Assembly: GCA_913060815.1 (NCBI GenBank) | Contig: CAJXSZ010000002.1 | Span: forward strand, 310,001-374,000 | Source of the DNA: an uncultured Sulfitobacter sp. | GTDB taxonomy: Bacteria > Pseudomonadota > Alphaproteobacteria > Rhodobacterales > Rhodobacteraceae | Direction: 5' to 3' | DNA length: 64,000 nucleotides | Shown here: positions 51,666 to 61,251 of the stretch, piece by piece | Layout of the letters: every line of letters begins with the position of its first letter | Position numbering within the stretch: the first letter of the stretch is position 1 | The notes under the pieces: model-generated | What the model saw: the letters and a program-made list of their open reading frames with translations, nothing else | Told to the model about the DNA's origin: nothing | The model's database searches: none | Made by a program: the position numbers and the translations under genes

Positions 51666-53831
51666 ATGATCCGTACGTTTGGAAAAATCGCCTTAGGCTC
51701 CATGCTATTTGGCACAGTCGCATTGGCCCCGTTGCAGGTATCAGCGCAGGAAGTTGATGGAGTCTTTGAGGCGCCCGACAGGCCTTCTCTGAACTTCTAT
51801 GGCACGACAGGACTGATCGACATGCCTTCTGGCGAGGCATTGCCAGACGGGACGGTCGCTGTTGGCATTTCCAGTTTTGGCGGGACGACGCGCACGACAC
51901 TGACGTTCCAGGCAACCCCCCGCATTCAGGCCAGTTTCCGTTATTCGGGCATCAAAGATGCAGGTATTGGCCGTTTTGACACTTACCGGGACCGCAGCTT
52001 TGACGTGCGATTCTTGCTCAACCGCGAAAGCCGCTATCTTCCAGCGCTGACCATTGGTTTGCAGGATTTCGCGGGCACGGGGATCTACGCGGGCGAGTTT
52101 GTCGCTGCGACCAAGAAGTTTTCGGGCGGTGCTATTCCAGGCACTGTGAAAGCGACCGTTGGTCTGGGTTGGGGCCGTCTGGGCAGCTCTGGCGCCATCG
52201 GTTCTCCGTTTGGCTCCGATCGTCCGTCATTCACGGGCGGCGATACGGGTGGAGAGTTGTCTGCGGATCAGTGGTTCCGCGGGGAGGCTGCACCGTTCGC
52301 TGGTCTGGAATGGCAGATCAATGACAAGTGGGGTGTGAAAGCTGAGTACAGCTCTGACGCCTATGTGACTGAAACGGGTAACGGCGTTTTCGATCGCAAG
52401 TCGCGCTTCAACTTTGGTGCCGAATATCAAGTGTCCGAGCGTATTCGAGTTGGCGGATATTATCTTTATGGATCTGAGGTTGGTGTGAATGTTCAGGTCC
52501 AGTTGGACCCGAACCGCCCTGTATCGCCGCTGCGCCTGCCTGCGCCGCTTCCCTATGCTACGCGTCCGCCTCTGAAGGCAGGCCAGCAGGGATATGATAC
52601 GAATTGGGCGGCATCTTCTGCCGAGGTGTCTCAAGAGCTGCGGGATGTGATTGTGCCGTTGCTGAAGGCAGAGGGCATGACATTGGTCGCAGTGAAAACG
52701 ACCGCGCGGACCGCTGAAGTGCGATTTACCAACGACCGTTATGCTTCAACATCGATTGCGGTCGGACGGGTTGCGCGTATTCTGGCACGTGTTCTGCCGC
52801 CATCAGTGGGGACGTTCCGCATCGTTCCCGTGAAAAATAATCTGGCACAATCGACTGTTGTTTTCCGTCGGAGTGATCTCGAAACGCTCGAATTTGCGCC
52901 GAACGCATCCGAGGCTTTGCTAGCGGCGACCCAATTCGAGAGCGCTGACCCAGTGTTGGCAGGTGCCGCGTTGAACGAGGCGCTGTTTCCGTCCTTCAAT
53001 TGGTCCATTGGCCCATACATGAAGCGCCGCCTGTTTGACCCTGACGAGCCTGTGCGCGTCGATTTGGGGATTGAGGCGAGTGCACAATACCAGCCCGCAC
53101 CTGGATGGAAGATTGCAGGGACAATCCAACACCGCCTGACGGGCGATATCTCGGATGACACGATCCGTACGCCCTCGGCGTTGCCGCGGGTCAGAACGAA
53201 CTCGCTGCTGTATGCGCAGGGCAGCGATACAAGTATTCCAAATCTCTACGTGAGCCGCCAATGGAAGGCCGCGCCTGACGTCTATACCCGTGTGACGGCG
53301 GGGTATCTCGAGCAGATGTATGGCGGATTGTCAGCCGAGGTTTTGTGGAAGCCAGTGGCCAGCAGGCTCGCCTTTGGGGTCGAAGCGAACTACGTCAAAC
53401 AGCGTGACTTTGAAGATATTCTCGGTTTCCGGGATTATAGCATCGCGACGGGCCATGCCTCGGCCTACTACGAGATGCGCAACGGATTTACAGGCCAGCT
53501 CGATGTAGGCCGCTACCTTGCTGGTGATGTCGGCGCGACAGTCACGTTGGAGCGGGAATTTGCGAACGGCTGGAAGGTTGGCGGCTTCTTTACGCTAACG
53601 GATGTGTCCTCCGAGGACTTTGGCGAAGGCTCCTTCGACAAGGGTATCAAAGTTACGGTTCCTGTTAACTGGTTGCTGGGGAACCCCACGTCGCAGACAC
53701 GGTCTACAACGATCAGGCCGCTACAGCGCGACGGTGGCGCGCGCCTGAATGTTCCTGGCCGCTTGTATGATCAGGTTCGGTCGGGTCACCGCGCGGGACT
53801 TGTCGGTAACTGGTCTGGGGTTTGGGAATGA
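51666..53831 (+). CDS. YjbH-family exopolysaccharide outer-membrane protein
   Basis: YjbH-like protein, thought to form an outer-membrane beta-barrel for exopolysaccharide secretion in the YjbEFGH/GfcABCD systems. The 721-residue chain begins with a signal peptide (IALGSMLFGTVALAPLQVSAQ), then the family start PSLNFYGTTGLIDMPSGEALPDGT, many alternating aromatic beta strands and a C-terminal barrel. Start at 51666 (MIRTFGK) is favoured; upstream in-frame ATGs at 51570 and 51630 give non-signal residues. Its stop overlaps the yjbF-type start. Confidence 0.88.
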   Translation: MIRTFGKIALGSMLFGTVALAPLQVSAQEVDGVFEAPDRPSLNFYGTTGLIDMPSGEALPDGTVAVGISSFGGTTRTTLTFQATPRIQASFRYSGIKDAGIGRFDTYRDRSFDVRFLLNRESRYLPALTIGLQDFAGTGIYAGEFVAATKKFSGGAIPGTVKATVGLGWGRLGSSGAIGSPFGSDRPSFTGGDTGGELSADQWFRGEAAPFAGLEWQINDKWGVKAEYSSDAYVTETGNGVFDRKSRFNFGAEYQVSERIRVGGYYLYGSEVGVNVQVQLDPNRPVSPLRLPAPLPYATRPPLKAGQQGYDTNWAASSAEVSQELRDVIVPLLKAEGMTLVAVKTTARTAEVRFTNDRYASTSIAVGRVARILARVLPPSVGTFRIVPVKNNLAQSTVVFRRSDLETLEFAPNASEALLAATQFESADPVLAGAALNEALFPSFNWSIGPYMKRRLFDPDEPVRVDLGIEASAQYQPAPGWKIAGTIQHRLTGDISDDTIRTPSALPRVRTNSLLYAQGSDTSIPNLYVSRQWKAAPDVYTRVTAGYLEQMYGGLSAEVLWKPVASRLAFGVEANYVKQRDFEDILGFRDYSIATGHASAYYEMRNGFTGQLDVGRYLAGDVGATVTLEREFANGWKVGGFFTLTDVSSEDFGEGSFDKGIKVTVPVNWLLGNPTSQTRSTTIRPLQRDGGARLNVPGRLYDQVRSGHRAGLVGNWSGVWE

Positions 53832-54538
53832 TGACTCTGACCTCCAGACTTTTCGGTGTTGTGCTGTTGAGCGCGCTCGTAGCGGGCTGCAGCTCCAGCA
53901 CCGGTGCTGACGCGAACAAGAGCCTGCCTTCCGAGCTATTCTCGTCTGCGAAAAAAGTGATCGCCGCGCGTGGTGTGGGTCCTGTTGCTGCGGTGACGCC
54001 TTCCCGTGAAGTAATTCAGGGGCTTACGGAGCCTGTACTGCAGATTGACCCCGAACTTGCAGGCGGAAGTGACTTTTTGCGGCGCGTAGAGTCGCGTACC
54101 GATTCGTCGGGACGGACAAATGAGGTCTGGCGTTCGTCGTTAAAGGCCAATGTATTCCTTCGAAACGGTGTTTTGGTTGGTACCAGAGGTGTCGGAAGTG
54201 ACATAATTTCTGCAGATGCGAAATATACAACCAGAGCGTTAGCTGCGCGATCAAATGGCAGCGGTACACGGAGTTATACTATCTCTGATGGTGATTTGAC
54301 CACGACCAAATATGAATTCAACTGTCGGTATGAAAATCTCGGCGCGAAAAATATTGTCGTTGCTTATCAGTCATTTAAAACGACCCACATGCGTGAAACT
54401 TGCGTTCAGACCTCTCCTGAAAGCAATACAATAGCCAACGATTACTGGGTAGAATCCGGTACCAAGATAGTGCGCCAGTCACGTCAGTGGGTTTCGCCCA
54501 AAGTAGGGTATTTTCAATTTAAGTTGCTCAGGAAGTAG
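53828..54538 (+). CDS. YjbF/GfcB-family lipoprotein
   Basis: Outer-membrane-directed lipoprotein of the YjbF/GfcB family, partner of YjbH in exopolysaccharide secretion. The 236-residue protein has a lipobox LVAGC (Cys21) after a short hydrophobic signal. FLRNGVLVGTRGVGSDIISA and VVAYQSFKTTHMRETC are typical of the family. The second half is clearly more AT-rich than the surroundings. It overlaps the yjbH-type stop (ATGA). Confidence 0.85.
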   Translation: MMTLTSRLFGVVLLSALVAGCSSSTGADANKSLPSELFSSAKKVIAARGVGPVAAVTPSREVIQGLTEPVLQIDPELAGGSDFLRRVESRTDSSGRTNEVWRSSLKANVFLRNGVLVGTRGVGSDIISADAKYTTRALAARSNGSGTRSYTISDGDLTTTKYEFNCRYENLGAKNIVVAYQSFKTTHMRETCVQTSPESNTIANDYWVESGTKIVRQSRQWVSPKVGYFQFKLLRK

Positions 54539-54675
54539 ACATATCTGCAACATTCCGCTTCTTGATGCACTGATTTCCCGCGCTGATTTACTAAACCCGT
54601 TGTGAATGAGAAGAGGTTGTACTATCCACAAATTCGACGGGTTCTCCCGAAAACTATTCAAACAGGATGATTAAC

Positions 54676-54903
54676 ATGATGAAAACAATCTCAATCGCCG
54701 CAGTAATTGCAGCAACAGCCACTGCATCTTTCGCTGGTGCGATCAATGATCCCATCATCGAAGAGCCCGTAGCAGTTATCGCACCAGCCGGTTCCGGCAT
54801 CGGTCTGCCAGTCGTAATCGGTGGCGTTGCAGCCGCAGCAGTCGTAGCAGCAGTAATTGCAAACGACGACGACGATGACGCGACAGCAGAGACAACAGAC
54901 TAA
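54676..54903 (+). CDS. YjbE/GfcA-like small exported protein
   Basis: A 75-residue protein with a signal peptide (MMKTISIAAVIAATATASFA), a Pro/Gly-rich spacer, a second hydrophobic segment (GVAAAAVVAAVIA) and an acidic tail (NDDDDDATAETTD). The plan matches E. coli GfcA/YjbE: signal, spacer, Ala/Val-rich helix, Asn-Asp tail. AGGA at 54664-54667 and an 8-base spacer support ATG 54676 over 54667. It follows the yjbF-type gene in the same direction and ends before a terminator. Function unknown. Confidence 0.75.
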   Translation: MMKTISIAAVIAATATASFAGAINDPIIEEPVAVIAPAGSGIGLPVVIGGVAAAAVVAAVIANDDDDDATAETTD

Positions 54904-54928
54904 GTCTTTTCTCTCGAGAATTTGAATT

Positions 54929-54954
54929 CGGCTCTCCTTCGGGGGAGCCGTTTT
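54929..54954 (+). terminator. Terminator after the YjbE-like gene
   Basis: A nine-base stem cggctctcc (54929-54937) / ggggagccg (54942-54950) with a UUCG tetraloop and one G-U pair is followed by TTTT. It lies 26 bases after the stop codon. Confidence 0.85.
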
Positions 54955-55005
54955 CGTTTGTGACACCGGTTGGATCGTCTGCGGTCTGATTTTGCGGGAT
55001 ACCTT

Positions 55006-55872
55006 ATGGATCAGCGATTGCTCTCTATCGGCCACGGCTATACGGCGCAGGCGCTGGCGCGGCGGCTGATTCCTGAGGGGTGGCACGTCGTCGGTACAAC
55101 CCGAAGCGCCGACAAAGCAGATGCCATCGCTTTATCAGGCGTCGAACCAGTGCTGTGGCCTGGAACCGATCTTGCGCCGTTGATTGAAGAATTCCCCAAC
55201 ATACTAGTTTCGGCAGCTCCAGGCGCGGAAGGTGATCCAGTCCTTGCTGCTCTGCACGCTCAGCTTGTAGAAGCAGCGCCGCATAAGCACTGGGTAGGTT
55301 ATCTATCGACCACAGGTGTCTATGGCGATCATGGCGGTCGTTGGGTGGATGAAACAACACCCCTCACGCCGTCCACAGCACGGGGAAAAGCCCGCGTGAC
55401 TGCAGAGGAAGCGTGGCAGGCTATTCCTGCACTCCCCCTACATATTTTTCGGCTGGCTGGAATATACGGCACAAACCGTGGCCCATTTGCGAAGGTACGC
55501 GATGGGACAGCACGGCGGATCGTCAAGCAGGATCAGGTTTTCAGCCGTATCCATGTGGATGACATCGCGACCGCGCTGGAGCTTTCGTTGCATCAACCCG
55601 ACGCTGGCGCGATATATAACCTTTGCGATGATGACCCCGCCCCACCAGAAGATGTCATCGCCTATGCAGCCGGTCTGTTGGGCCTGCCTGTGCCACCAGC
55701 AATCCCTTTCGAGGAAGCGGACATGACGCCAATGGCGCGCAGCTTCTATGCAGAGAGCAAGCGGGTGCGGAATGATCGGATCAAGGCTGATCTGGGCTGG
55801 ACTCCACAATACCCAGACTATCGCACAGGCCTCAATGCTATCTTGAGCACTATAGAAAGAGGTGAGGTGTAG
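55006..55872 (+). CDS. NAD-dependent epimerase-like SDR protein (YeeZ-like)
   Basis: Atypical extended short-chain dehydrogenase, 288 residues from ATG 55006. Seen are LLSIGHGYTAQALARRL (Rossmann loop GHGYTA), YLSTTGVYGDHGGRWVDE, RLAGIYGTNRGPF, and a C-terminal DLGWTPQYPDYRTGL. The usual catalytic YxxxK is not obvious, as in the YeeZ group. Substrate unknown. It precedes the sodium channel gene by 87 bases. Confidence 0.8.
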   Translation: MDQRLLSIGHGYTAQALARRLIPEGWHVVGTTRSADKADAIALSGVEPVLWPGTDLAPLIEEFPNILVSAAPGAEGDPVLAALHAQLVEAAPHKHWVGYLSTTGVYGDHGGRWVDETTPLTPSTARGKARVTAEEAWQAIPALPLHIFRLAGIYGTNRGPFAKVRDGTARRIVKQDQVFSRIHVDDIATALELSLHQPDAGAIYNLCDDDPAPPEDVIAYAAGLLGLPVPPAIPFEEADMTPMARSFYAESKRVRNDRIKADLGWTPQYPDYRTGLNAILSTIERGEV

Positions 55873-55959
55873 CAGCGCATCCAAACACATCATCCGCTGC
55901 CTTGTGGCGGTCAGGCGGAGACGCCATATAGAGCGAAATCGCCGCACAGTGGAGCCGTC

Positions 55960-56781
55960 ATGACGCTGACCCAAAAACTGACCCAAACTCTGGAATCAAG
56001 CCTCGTAAGAAATACGATTCTGGGGGTCATTCTGTTTAATGCGATTATCCTCGGATTGGAGACCTCCAAGCCGATTATGGCCGAGGCAGGTGACCTGATT
56101 AAGCTGTTGGATCGGCTCTGCCTCGGAATTTTCGTGGTAGAGTTGCTCGCCAAGTTGATTGCCTACCGCGCACGCTTTTACCGTGATGGATGGAATATCT
56201 TTGACTTCGTCATTGTTGGCATTTCCCTTGCTCCCGCCGCCGAAGGTTTCTCGGCCCTGCGTGCACTGCGCATCCTGCGTGTTCTGCGGGTCATTTCGGT
56301 TGCGCCGAACCTGCGCCGCGTGGTGGAGGGGTTCGTAACCGCGTTGCCAGGCATGGCGTCGGTTTTCATGCTGATGTCCCTGATCTTCTACATCGGTGCT
56401 GTGATGGCGACCAAGCTCTTTGGCATGGGGTGTGCCGCCTGCACGCCCGAGCAAGCTGCTGACTTTGATCTGTGGTTTGGTACGCTAGGGCGTTCGGGCT
56501 ATTCATTGTTTCAGATTATGACGCTCGAGAGTTGGTCGATGGGCATTGTCCGCCCCGTGATGGAGGTCTACCCGCAGGCGTGGATGTTCTTTGTGCCGTT
56601 CATCATGATGACCACCTTCGCAGTGGTGAACCTGTTGGTCGGTCTTATCGTTAATTCGATGCAGGACGCACATCAGGAAGACGCAGTCGCTAGCACCGAT
56701 GCCTACCGCACTGATATCCAGAGCAAGCTGGAAGCTGTAGAAGCCAAACTCGACAGGCTTATTGCGGACCGCAAGGACTAG
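55960..56781 (+). CDS. Voltage-gated sodium channel (NavAb/NaChBac type)
   Basis: Single-domain six-helix sodium channel that assembles as a tetramer in the inner membrane. The voltage-sensor helix S4 has four arginines at every third residue (101, 104, 107, 110 in [22 protein letters not shown]). The selectivity filter TLESWSM (188-194) is identical to that of NavAb. S6 ([17 protein letters not shown]) and a charged C-terminal coiled coil ([17 protein letters not shown]) complete it. Length 273 is normal. Related channels are known from marine Roseobacter bacteria. The stop shares CTAG with dxs. Confidence 0.95.
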   Translation: MTLTQKLTQTLESSLVRNTILGVILFNAIILGLETSKPIMAEAGDLIKLLDRLCLGIFVVELLAKLIAYRARFYRDGWNIFDFVIVGISLAPAAEGFSALRALRILRVLRVISVAPNLRRVVEGFVTALPGMASVFMLMSLIFYIGAVMATKLFGMGCAACTPEQAADFDLWFGTLGRSGYSLFQIMTLESWSMGIVRPVMEVYPQAWMFFVPFIMMTTFAVVNLLVGLIVNSMQDAHQEDAVASTDAYRTDIQSKLEAVEAKLDRLIADRKD

Positions 56782-58706
56782 GCTGTCTGGGCACCAATCT
56801 TCGCAATCCCCAATGTGTCGAGAACTTTTGCTTCGATGTGTTCCGCGTTCATGGCGGCACTCGCGTACATCGCCTCGGGGCTTGCCTGATCGATAAACGT
56901 ATCGGGTAGTACCATTGAACGGTACTTCAGGCCTGTGTCGAATACGCCTTCTTCTGCCAGCAGCTGTGCCACATGACTGCCAAACCCACCCACGGCGCCC
57001 TCTTCGACGGTAATCAGTGCCTCGTGATTGCGGGCAAGATCTAGAATCATATCGCGGTCCAACGGCTTTGCGAATCGGGCATCAGCGATGGTCGGCGTGA
57101 TGCCCTTCGCCACCAAAGCTTCGGCAGCCTTCTCAACTTCTTCCAAGCGCGTGCCAAAGGAGAGGACTGCCACGCGGCTGCCCTCAGCGATCATGCGGCC
57201 CTTGCCGATCTCTAGGGCTTCGCCACGCTCAGGCATATCAACGCCGCGTCCTTCACCGCGCGGAAAGCGGAAGGCGATCGGCCCGTCGTCATAATCGGCA
57301 GCTGTTGCAACCATGTGTTTAAGCTCTGCCTCGTCAGCCGCGGCCATAACGACAAAACCCGGAAGATTAGCGAGATAGGCCACATCAAACGATCCTGCAT
57401 GTGTTGCACCGTCAGCCCCGACGAGACCTGCTCGGTCGATGGCAAAGCGCACGGGAAGACGCTGGATCGCTACATCATGGACAACCTGATCATATCCCCG
57501 CTGCAAGAAGGTGGAGTACATCGTGCAAAACGGCTTCATACCGCCTGCGGCAAGGGCTGCGGAGAATGTCACACCGTGCTGTTCTGCAATCCCCACGTCA
57601 AAACAACGCGATGGATACCGTTCCATAAACAGGTTCAGGCCGGTTCCGTCGGGCATTGCGGCCGTGACAGCACAGATTTTGTCGTCCTCAGCAGCGAGCT
57701 GCACAATGCTGTCGGAAAAGACGGAGGTGTAGCTGGGTGCGTTGCTGGGCGCTTTCTTCTGCTCACCAGTTATAACGTTGAACTTTGCGGTGGCATGGCC
57801 TTTGTCACGCGCGGCCTCGGCAGGGCCGTAACCCTTGCCCTTTTTCGTAAGCACATGGATCAGGATCGGCCCTGTCGCACGTGCTTTCACAGTGCGCAGG
57901 ACGGGCAATAGCTGGTCCATATCATGGCCATCAATGGGACCAAGATAGCTGAAGCCCAGTTGCTCGAAGAGAGTGCCGCCCACGGTCATCCCCTTGAGCA
58001 TGTCTTTGGCGCGCTTGGCTCCCTCGCGGAATGGCGGCGGTAACAGGCTCACTGCGCCTTTTGCGGCGGACTTCAATTCCTGAAACGGTTCTTCCGCATA
58101 GAGACGGCTGAGATATGCAGACATGGCACCAACGGGCGGCGCGATGCTCATCTCGTTATCGTTAAGGATAACGATCATCCGCTTCTTAAGATGGCCCGCG
58201 TTGTTCAACGCCTCATAGGCCATACCCGCCGACATAGAGCCATCGCCGATCACAGCAATTGCATCGCCAAGCCCTTCGTCGATCACACCGCCCAGATCGC
58301 GTGCCACGGCAAAGCCCAGCGCGGCGGAAATCGAGGTGGAGCTGTGCGCCGCACCGAACGGATCATACGGGCTCTCGGAGCGTTTGGTGAAACCGCTCAG
58401 GCCGCCTTCCATCCGCAATGTGCGAATACGGTCGCGCCGCTCGGTCAGGATTTTGTGAGGATAGCACTGATGGCCTACATCCCAGATAATCTTGTCGCGC
58501 GGGGTGTCGAATACGGCATGCAAAGCAACAGTCAGCTCAACCACGCCAAGACCTGCGCCAAGGTGACCCCCGGTCACAGACACCGCAGAAACGGTCTCGT
58601 CTCGCACTTCACTGGCCAGTTGCGTCAACTCTCGATCGGAGAGTGACTTCATATCGGCAGGGCGGTTGATCTGGTCCAGCAGAGGCGTGTTTGGCGTCTC
58701 GGTCAT
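56778..58706 (-). CDS. dxs: 1-deoxy-D-xylulose-5-phosphate synthase
   Basis: First enzyme of the non-mevalonate isoprenoid pathway: pyruvate plus glyceraldehyde 3-phosphate to DXP. The 642-residue protein from ATG 58706 has [33 protein letters not shown], the thiamine motif [16 protein letters not shown] and a C-terminal transketolase domain with [20 protein letters not shown]-like ending. It follows ispA after 13 bases, so both are in one operon. Its stop overlaps that of the sodium channel gene. Confidence 0.98.
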   Translation of the reverse strand: MTETPNTPLLDQINRPADMKSLSDRELTQLASEVRDETVSAVSVTGGHLGAGLGVVELTVALHAVFDTPRDKIIWDVGHQCYPHKILTERRDRIRTLRMEGGLSGFTKRSESPYDPFGAAHSSTSISAALGFAVARDLGGVIDEGLGDAIAVIGDGSMSAGMAYEALNNAGHLKKRMIVILNDNEMSIAPPVGAMSAYLSRLYAEEPFQELKSAAKGAVSLLPPPFREGAKRAKDMLKGMTVGGTLFEQLGFSYLGPIDGHDMDQLLPVLRTVKARATGPILIHVLTKKGKGYGPAEAARDKGHATAKFNVITGEQKKAPSNAPSYTSVFSDSIVQLAAEDDKICAVTAAMPDGTGLNLFMERYPSRCFDVGIAEQHGVTFSAALAAGGMKPFCTMYSTFLQRGYDQVVHDVAIQRLPVRFAIDRAGLVGADGATHAGSFDVAYLANLPGFVVMAAADEAELKHMVATAADYDDGPIAFRFPRGEGRGVDMPERGEALEIGKGRMIAEGSRVAVLSFGTRLEEVEKAAEALVAKGITPTIADARFAKPLDRDMILDLARNHEALITVEEGAVGGFGSHVAQLLAEEGVFDTGLKYRSMVLPDTFIDQASPEAMYASAAMNAEHIEAKVLDTLGIAKIGAQTA

Positions 58707-58719
58707 GTCTCTTGTATCC

Positions 58720-59586
58720 CTAGCTTTCTCGCGTGACGACAAATTGTGCCGCCTCGCGTAGCGTGTCTGCATCGCTGCCGTATGGTGTCAGTACATCGCA
58801 GGCAGCCTCTACTAACGAATGCGCGCGTTCTTTGGCACCATCAAGACCCAGCAGTGACACGAAGGTGGCTTTGCCCGCATCCGCGTCTTTTCCAACCGCC
58901 TTCCCGACGGTTGCTGCATCGCCCTCAACGTCGAGGATATCATCGGCAATCTGGAAAGCGAGGCCCAGGTCGCGGGCATATTGTCCCAGAGGTTTTGCAT
59001 CTGCTTGCGCCATATGCGGTCCTGCGGTGGCGGCCCACTCGATAAGCGCGCCAGTTTTCCCGGCCTGCAAATTGATAATCTTGTCGAGCGTCAACGGCAC
59101 GTCGGCGGTTTCTGCAGCAATATCCAGCGCCTGACCACCGACCATTCCGCGCACGCCAGATGCGGTCGCCAGCGTGCGTACCAGATGAAGGCGCCCAGCA
59201 TCGGCACAGGTTGTCTGAACCACCAGCTCAAAGGCCAATGTCTGAAGCGCATCCCCAGCCAGAACTGCGGTCGCCTCATCCCATTTGCGGTGCACGGTAG
59301 GCCTTCCGCGCCTCAGGTCGTCATCATCCATGCAAGGAAGATCATCATGCACAAGGGAATAGGCGTGAAGTGCCTCGATCGCAGCGGCAGCAGGAACAGC
59401 GTCGGACGCCTCTATCCCGTGCAGACGCGCTGTCTCCAAAACCAAGAACCCGCGCAGGCCTTTACCACCCTCTGTCGCATAAATCATCGCATCAGAGACA
59501 GGTCCCTCCGCACCTTCCAATGCAGCCTCAATACAGGCTGAGGCTTGCCTACTTGCGTCCTGCAGGGCCTGAGCAAAGCGACTCAT
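58720..59586 (-). CDS. ispA: Polyprenyl (farnesyl/geranylgeranyl) diphosphate synthase
   Basis: Chain-elongating prenyltransferase of isoprenoid synthesis, 288 residues. The first aspartate-rich motif is in [21 protein letters not shown] (about 80-100) and the second in [14 protein letters not shown] (about 213). [19 protein letters not shown] is conserved. Length and motif type fit farnesyl diphosphate synthase. It is between xseB (1-base gap) and dxs, the usual order. Confidence 0.96.
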   Translation of the reverse strand: MSRFAQALQDASRQASACIEAALEGAEGPVSDAMIYATEGGKGLRGFLVLETARLHGIEASDAVPAAAAIEALHAYSLVHDDLPCMDDDDLRRGRPTVHRKWDEATAVLAGDALQTLAFELVVQTTCADAGRLHLVRTLATASGVRGMVGGQALDIAAETADVPLTLDKIINLQAGKTGALIEWAATAGPHMAQADAKPLGQYARDLGLAFQIADDILDVEGDAATVGKAVGKDADAGKATFVSLLGLDGAKERAHSLVEAACDVLTPYGSDADTLREAAQFVVTRES

Positions 59587-59587
59587 T

Positions 59588-59830
59588 CTAGAGGCCTTCT
59601 ACGGGCTTAAGTCCGGATGGCTTCCCTTCGGCGTCCAGTGTAATGGCGGCGACCTTCTCTTCAGCTTCCTTGAGCTTGGTTTCACACCGCGCCTTCAGCA
59701 AAGCTCCGCGCTCGTAAAGCGTGATGCTTTCATCCAAAGCGACATCTCCGCGCTCCAGCTTGCCCAATACCGCTTCCAGTTCGGCCATTGCCGCTTCAAA
59801 ACTCATTTTGTCTACAGGTGTATCGGTCAT
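59588..59830 (-). CDS. xseB: Exodeoxyribonuclease VII small subunit
   Basis: Small subunit of exonuclease VII, which degrades single-stranded DNA. The start at 59830 gives 80 residues; the longer frame is not conserved. The pattern SFEAAMAELEAVLGKLERGDVALDESITLYERGALLKARCETKLKEAEEKV (quoted in part) is diagnostic. It is the first gene of the xseB-ispA-dxs operon. Confidence 0.95.
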   Translation of the reverse strand: MTDTPVDKMSFEAAMAELEAVLGKLERGDVALDESITLYERGALLKARCETKLKEAEEKVAAITLDAEGKPSGLKPVEGL

Positions 59831-59914
59831 GGTCTGTCTCTTTCGGGCTAGTTCAACAGCATCATAAAGACCCCGTCCCCCTATGACCAGCACAGGACAG
59901 TGCCGACTTCGTCA

Positions 59915-59975
59915 TTTCTTTTGGTCAATAAGTATCTCGGGGGAATCGGCCTTTGGCCGATGGGGGCTGGCCCCC
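59915..59975 (-). repeat. Palindromic intergenic repeat, copy B
   Basis: Same element as copy A at 42416-42477, on the opposite strand. From its left end on the minus strand: GGGGGCCAGCCCCC, a perfect inner hairpin (atcggcc aaa ggccgat), CCCCC, then a diverged stretch and GACCAAAAGAAA. It lies between petR and xseB. Confidence 0.7.
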
Positions 59976-59985
59976 TGCCAGCAGA

Positions 59986-60687
59986 TCAATCAGGTGTCAG
60001 CATATACCCTGCACCGCGTACCGTCTGCAAATAGCGAGGCTGCTTCGGATCGGCTTCGATTTTGCGGCGCAGGCGCGTAATCTGCACATCCACGGCGCGC
60101 TCCTGCGCCTGCCCCCGATCGCGGCCTAATTCCTCAACCAGATTAGACCGGCTCAACGCTTCGCCCGGTTTGGCGGAGAAGATCTTCATCAACTGGATTT
60201 CGGTCGCTGTGAGGCGGACAAGTTCGTCACCTTCCCACATCTCGCCGCGTTCCATGTCATAACGGATAGGTCCGAGGCTAAGTACTTTGGGTGCGACATC
60301 AGGGGTCTCGACGTCGGGCATCCTGCGCAGAATTGCATTGATCCGCAGCAACAGTTCTTTAGGCTCGAATGGTTTGGCGAGATAATCATCTGCCCCCGCT
60401 TCCAGTCCCTCGATACGGTTGTCCGTCTCGCCTTTGGCCGTCAGCAAAAGGATCGGGGTTTTCATCGTTTCGCACAGCGCGCGGGTCAGGCTAAGCCCGT
60501 CTTCACCCGGCATCATCACATCAAGAATGATCATATCGAATTCAAGACCCGATAGCACACGCCGCGCATGAGCTGCATCACGTGCTGCCGTAACCAGAAA
60601 CCCGTGCCGCAATAGAAATTTCTGGAGCAGCGTCCGGATACGCTCGTCATCATCAACGATAAGCAGATGGGCATCAGGAGTGCTCAT
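59986..60687 (-). CDS. petR: OmpR-type response regulator (PetR-like)
   Basis: Two-component DNA-binding response regulator, 233 residues. Receiver domain: acidic pocket VDDDE (about 11-15), phospho-acceptor Asp56 in MIILDVMMPGEDG, conserved LLTAK and AKPF (Lys105). Winged-helix domain: RLTATEIQLMKIF and RRKIEADPKQPRYLQTVRGAGYML. The overlap with the MarR-type gene and ilvE as divergent neighbour match the PetP-PetR pair known in Rhodobacter. No histidine kinase is present in the window. Confidence 0.82.
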   Translation of the reverse strand: MSTPDAHLLIVDDDERIRTLLQKFLLRHGFLVTAARDAAHARRVLSGLEFDMIILDVMMPGEDGLSLTRALCETMKTPILLLTAKGETDNRIEGLEAGADDYLAKPFEPKELLLRINAILRRMPDVETPDVAPKVLSLGPIRYDMERGEMWEGDELVRLTATEIQLMKIFSAKPGEALSRSNLVEELGRDRGQAQERAVDVQITRLRRKIEADPKQPRYLQTVRGAGYMLTPD

Positions 60688-61193
60688 GTGGTGGTATCCT
60701 TCAGTCTGCTATAGCTTGCGCGCATCTCGGTATCCATCATCGCCTCCAGCACGGTGCGGAATCCTGCAACGGCATCAGGGCCCGCCTCGCGAAAGGCGGT
60801 GCGCATGCGGGCGCGCTGGGCGTCTGATAGGGTCTGCTCCAATGCGCGTCCTGCCTGCGTGAGTGTCAAATGTCGCTCTCTCTTGTCTTTGCGGCCAACC
60901 TTGCTCTCTACCAGACCATCGGCGATCAACGTGCGCAATACACGGTTCAGCGATTGCTTTGTAACGCCCAGAATGTTGAGCAGGTTATTGACTGTGGTAT
61001 CAGGTGCACGTCCGATGAAGTGAATGGCACGGTGATGGGCACGCCCATAAGCCATATCCGCCAGAATACGGTCTGGATCAGCGGTAAAGCCGCGATAGGC
61101 AAAAAACATCGCCTCAATCCCCTGCCGCAGCTGTTCGTCGGTTAAAAACAGCAGTGCTGCGCCGCTTGAAGGGCCGGATGTGCGCCTGTCCAT
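60684..61193 (-). CDS. petP: MarR-family regulator (PetP-like)
   Basis: MarR-type winged-helix repressor, 169 residues from ATG 61193; the longer frame upstream is not conserved-looking. Seen are AHHRAIHFIGRAPDTTVNNLLNILGVTKQSLNRVLRTLIADGLVES (part) as DNA-binding helix-turn-helix and GRKDKRERHLTLTQAGRALEQTL as the wing. Its stop overlaps the start of petR (ATGA). A palindrome in its own promoter may be its operator. Confidence 0.82.
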   Translation of the reverse strand: MDRRTSGPSSGAALLFLTDEQLRQGIEAMFFAYRGFTADPDRILADMAYGRAHHRAIHFIGRAPDTTVNNLLNILGVTKQSLNRVLRTLIADGLVESKVGRKDKRERHLTLTQAGRALEQTLSDAQRARMRTAFREAGPDAVAGFRTVLEAMMDTEMRASYSRLKDTTT

Positions 61194-61222
61194 GGAGATC
61201 TCCTGCGGATCGTTGCCCCGTG

Positions 61223-61251
61223 ATATTATGTCAGTGTTGTTGACACTCCAA
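61223..61251 (-). promoter_or_regulatory. petP-petR promoter with a palindromic operator candidate
   Basis: On the minus strand TTGGAG (61251-61246) and TAATAT (61228-61223) are 17 bases apart, 30 bases before petP. The spacer contains AGTGTTGTTGACACT (61233-61247), arms AGTGT/ACACT around 5 bases, a layout typical of MarR repression. A second interrupted palindrome TAACTATATGTTA lies at 61285-61297 toward ilvE. Confidence 0.6.
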
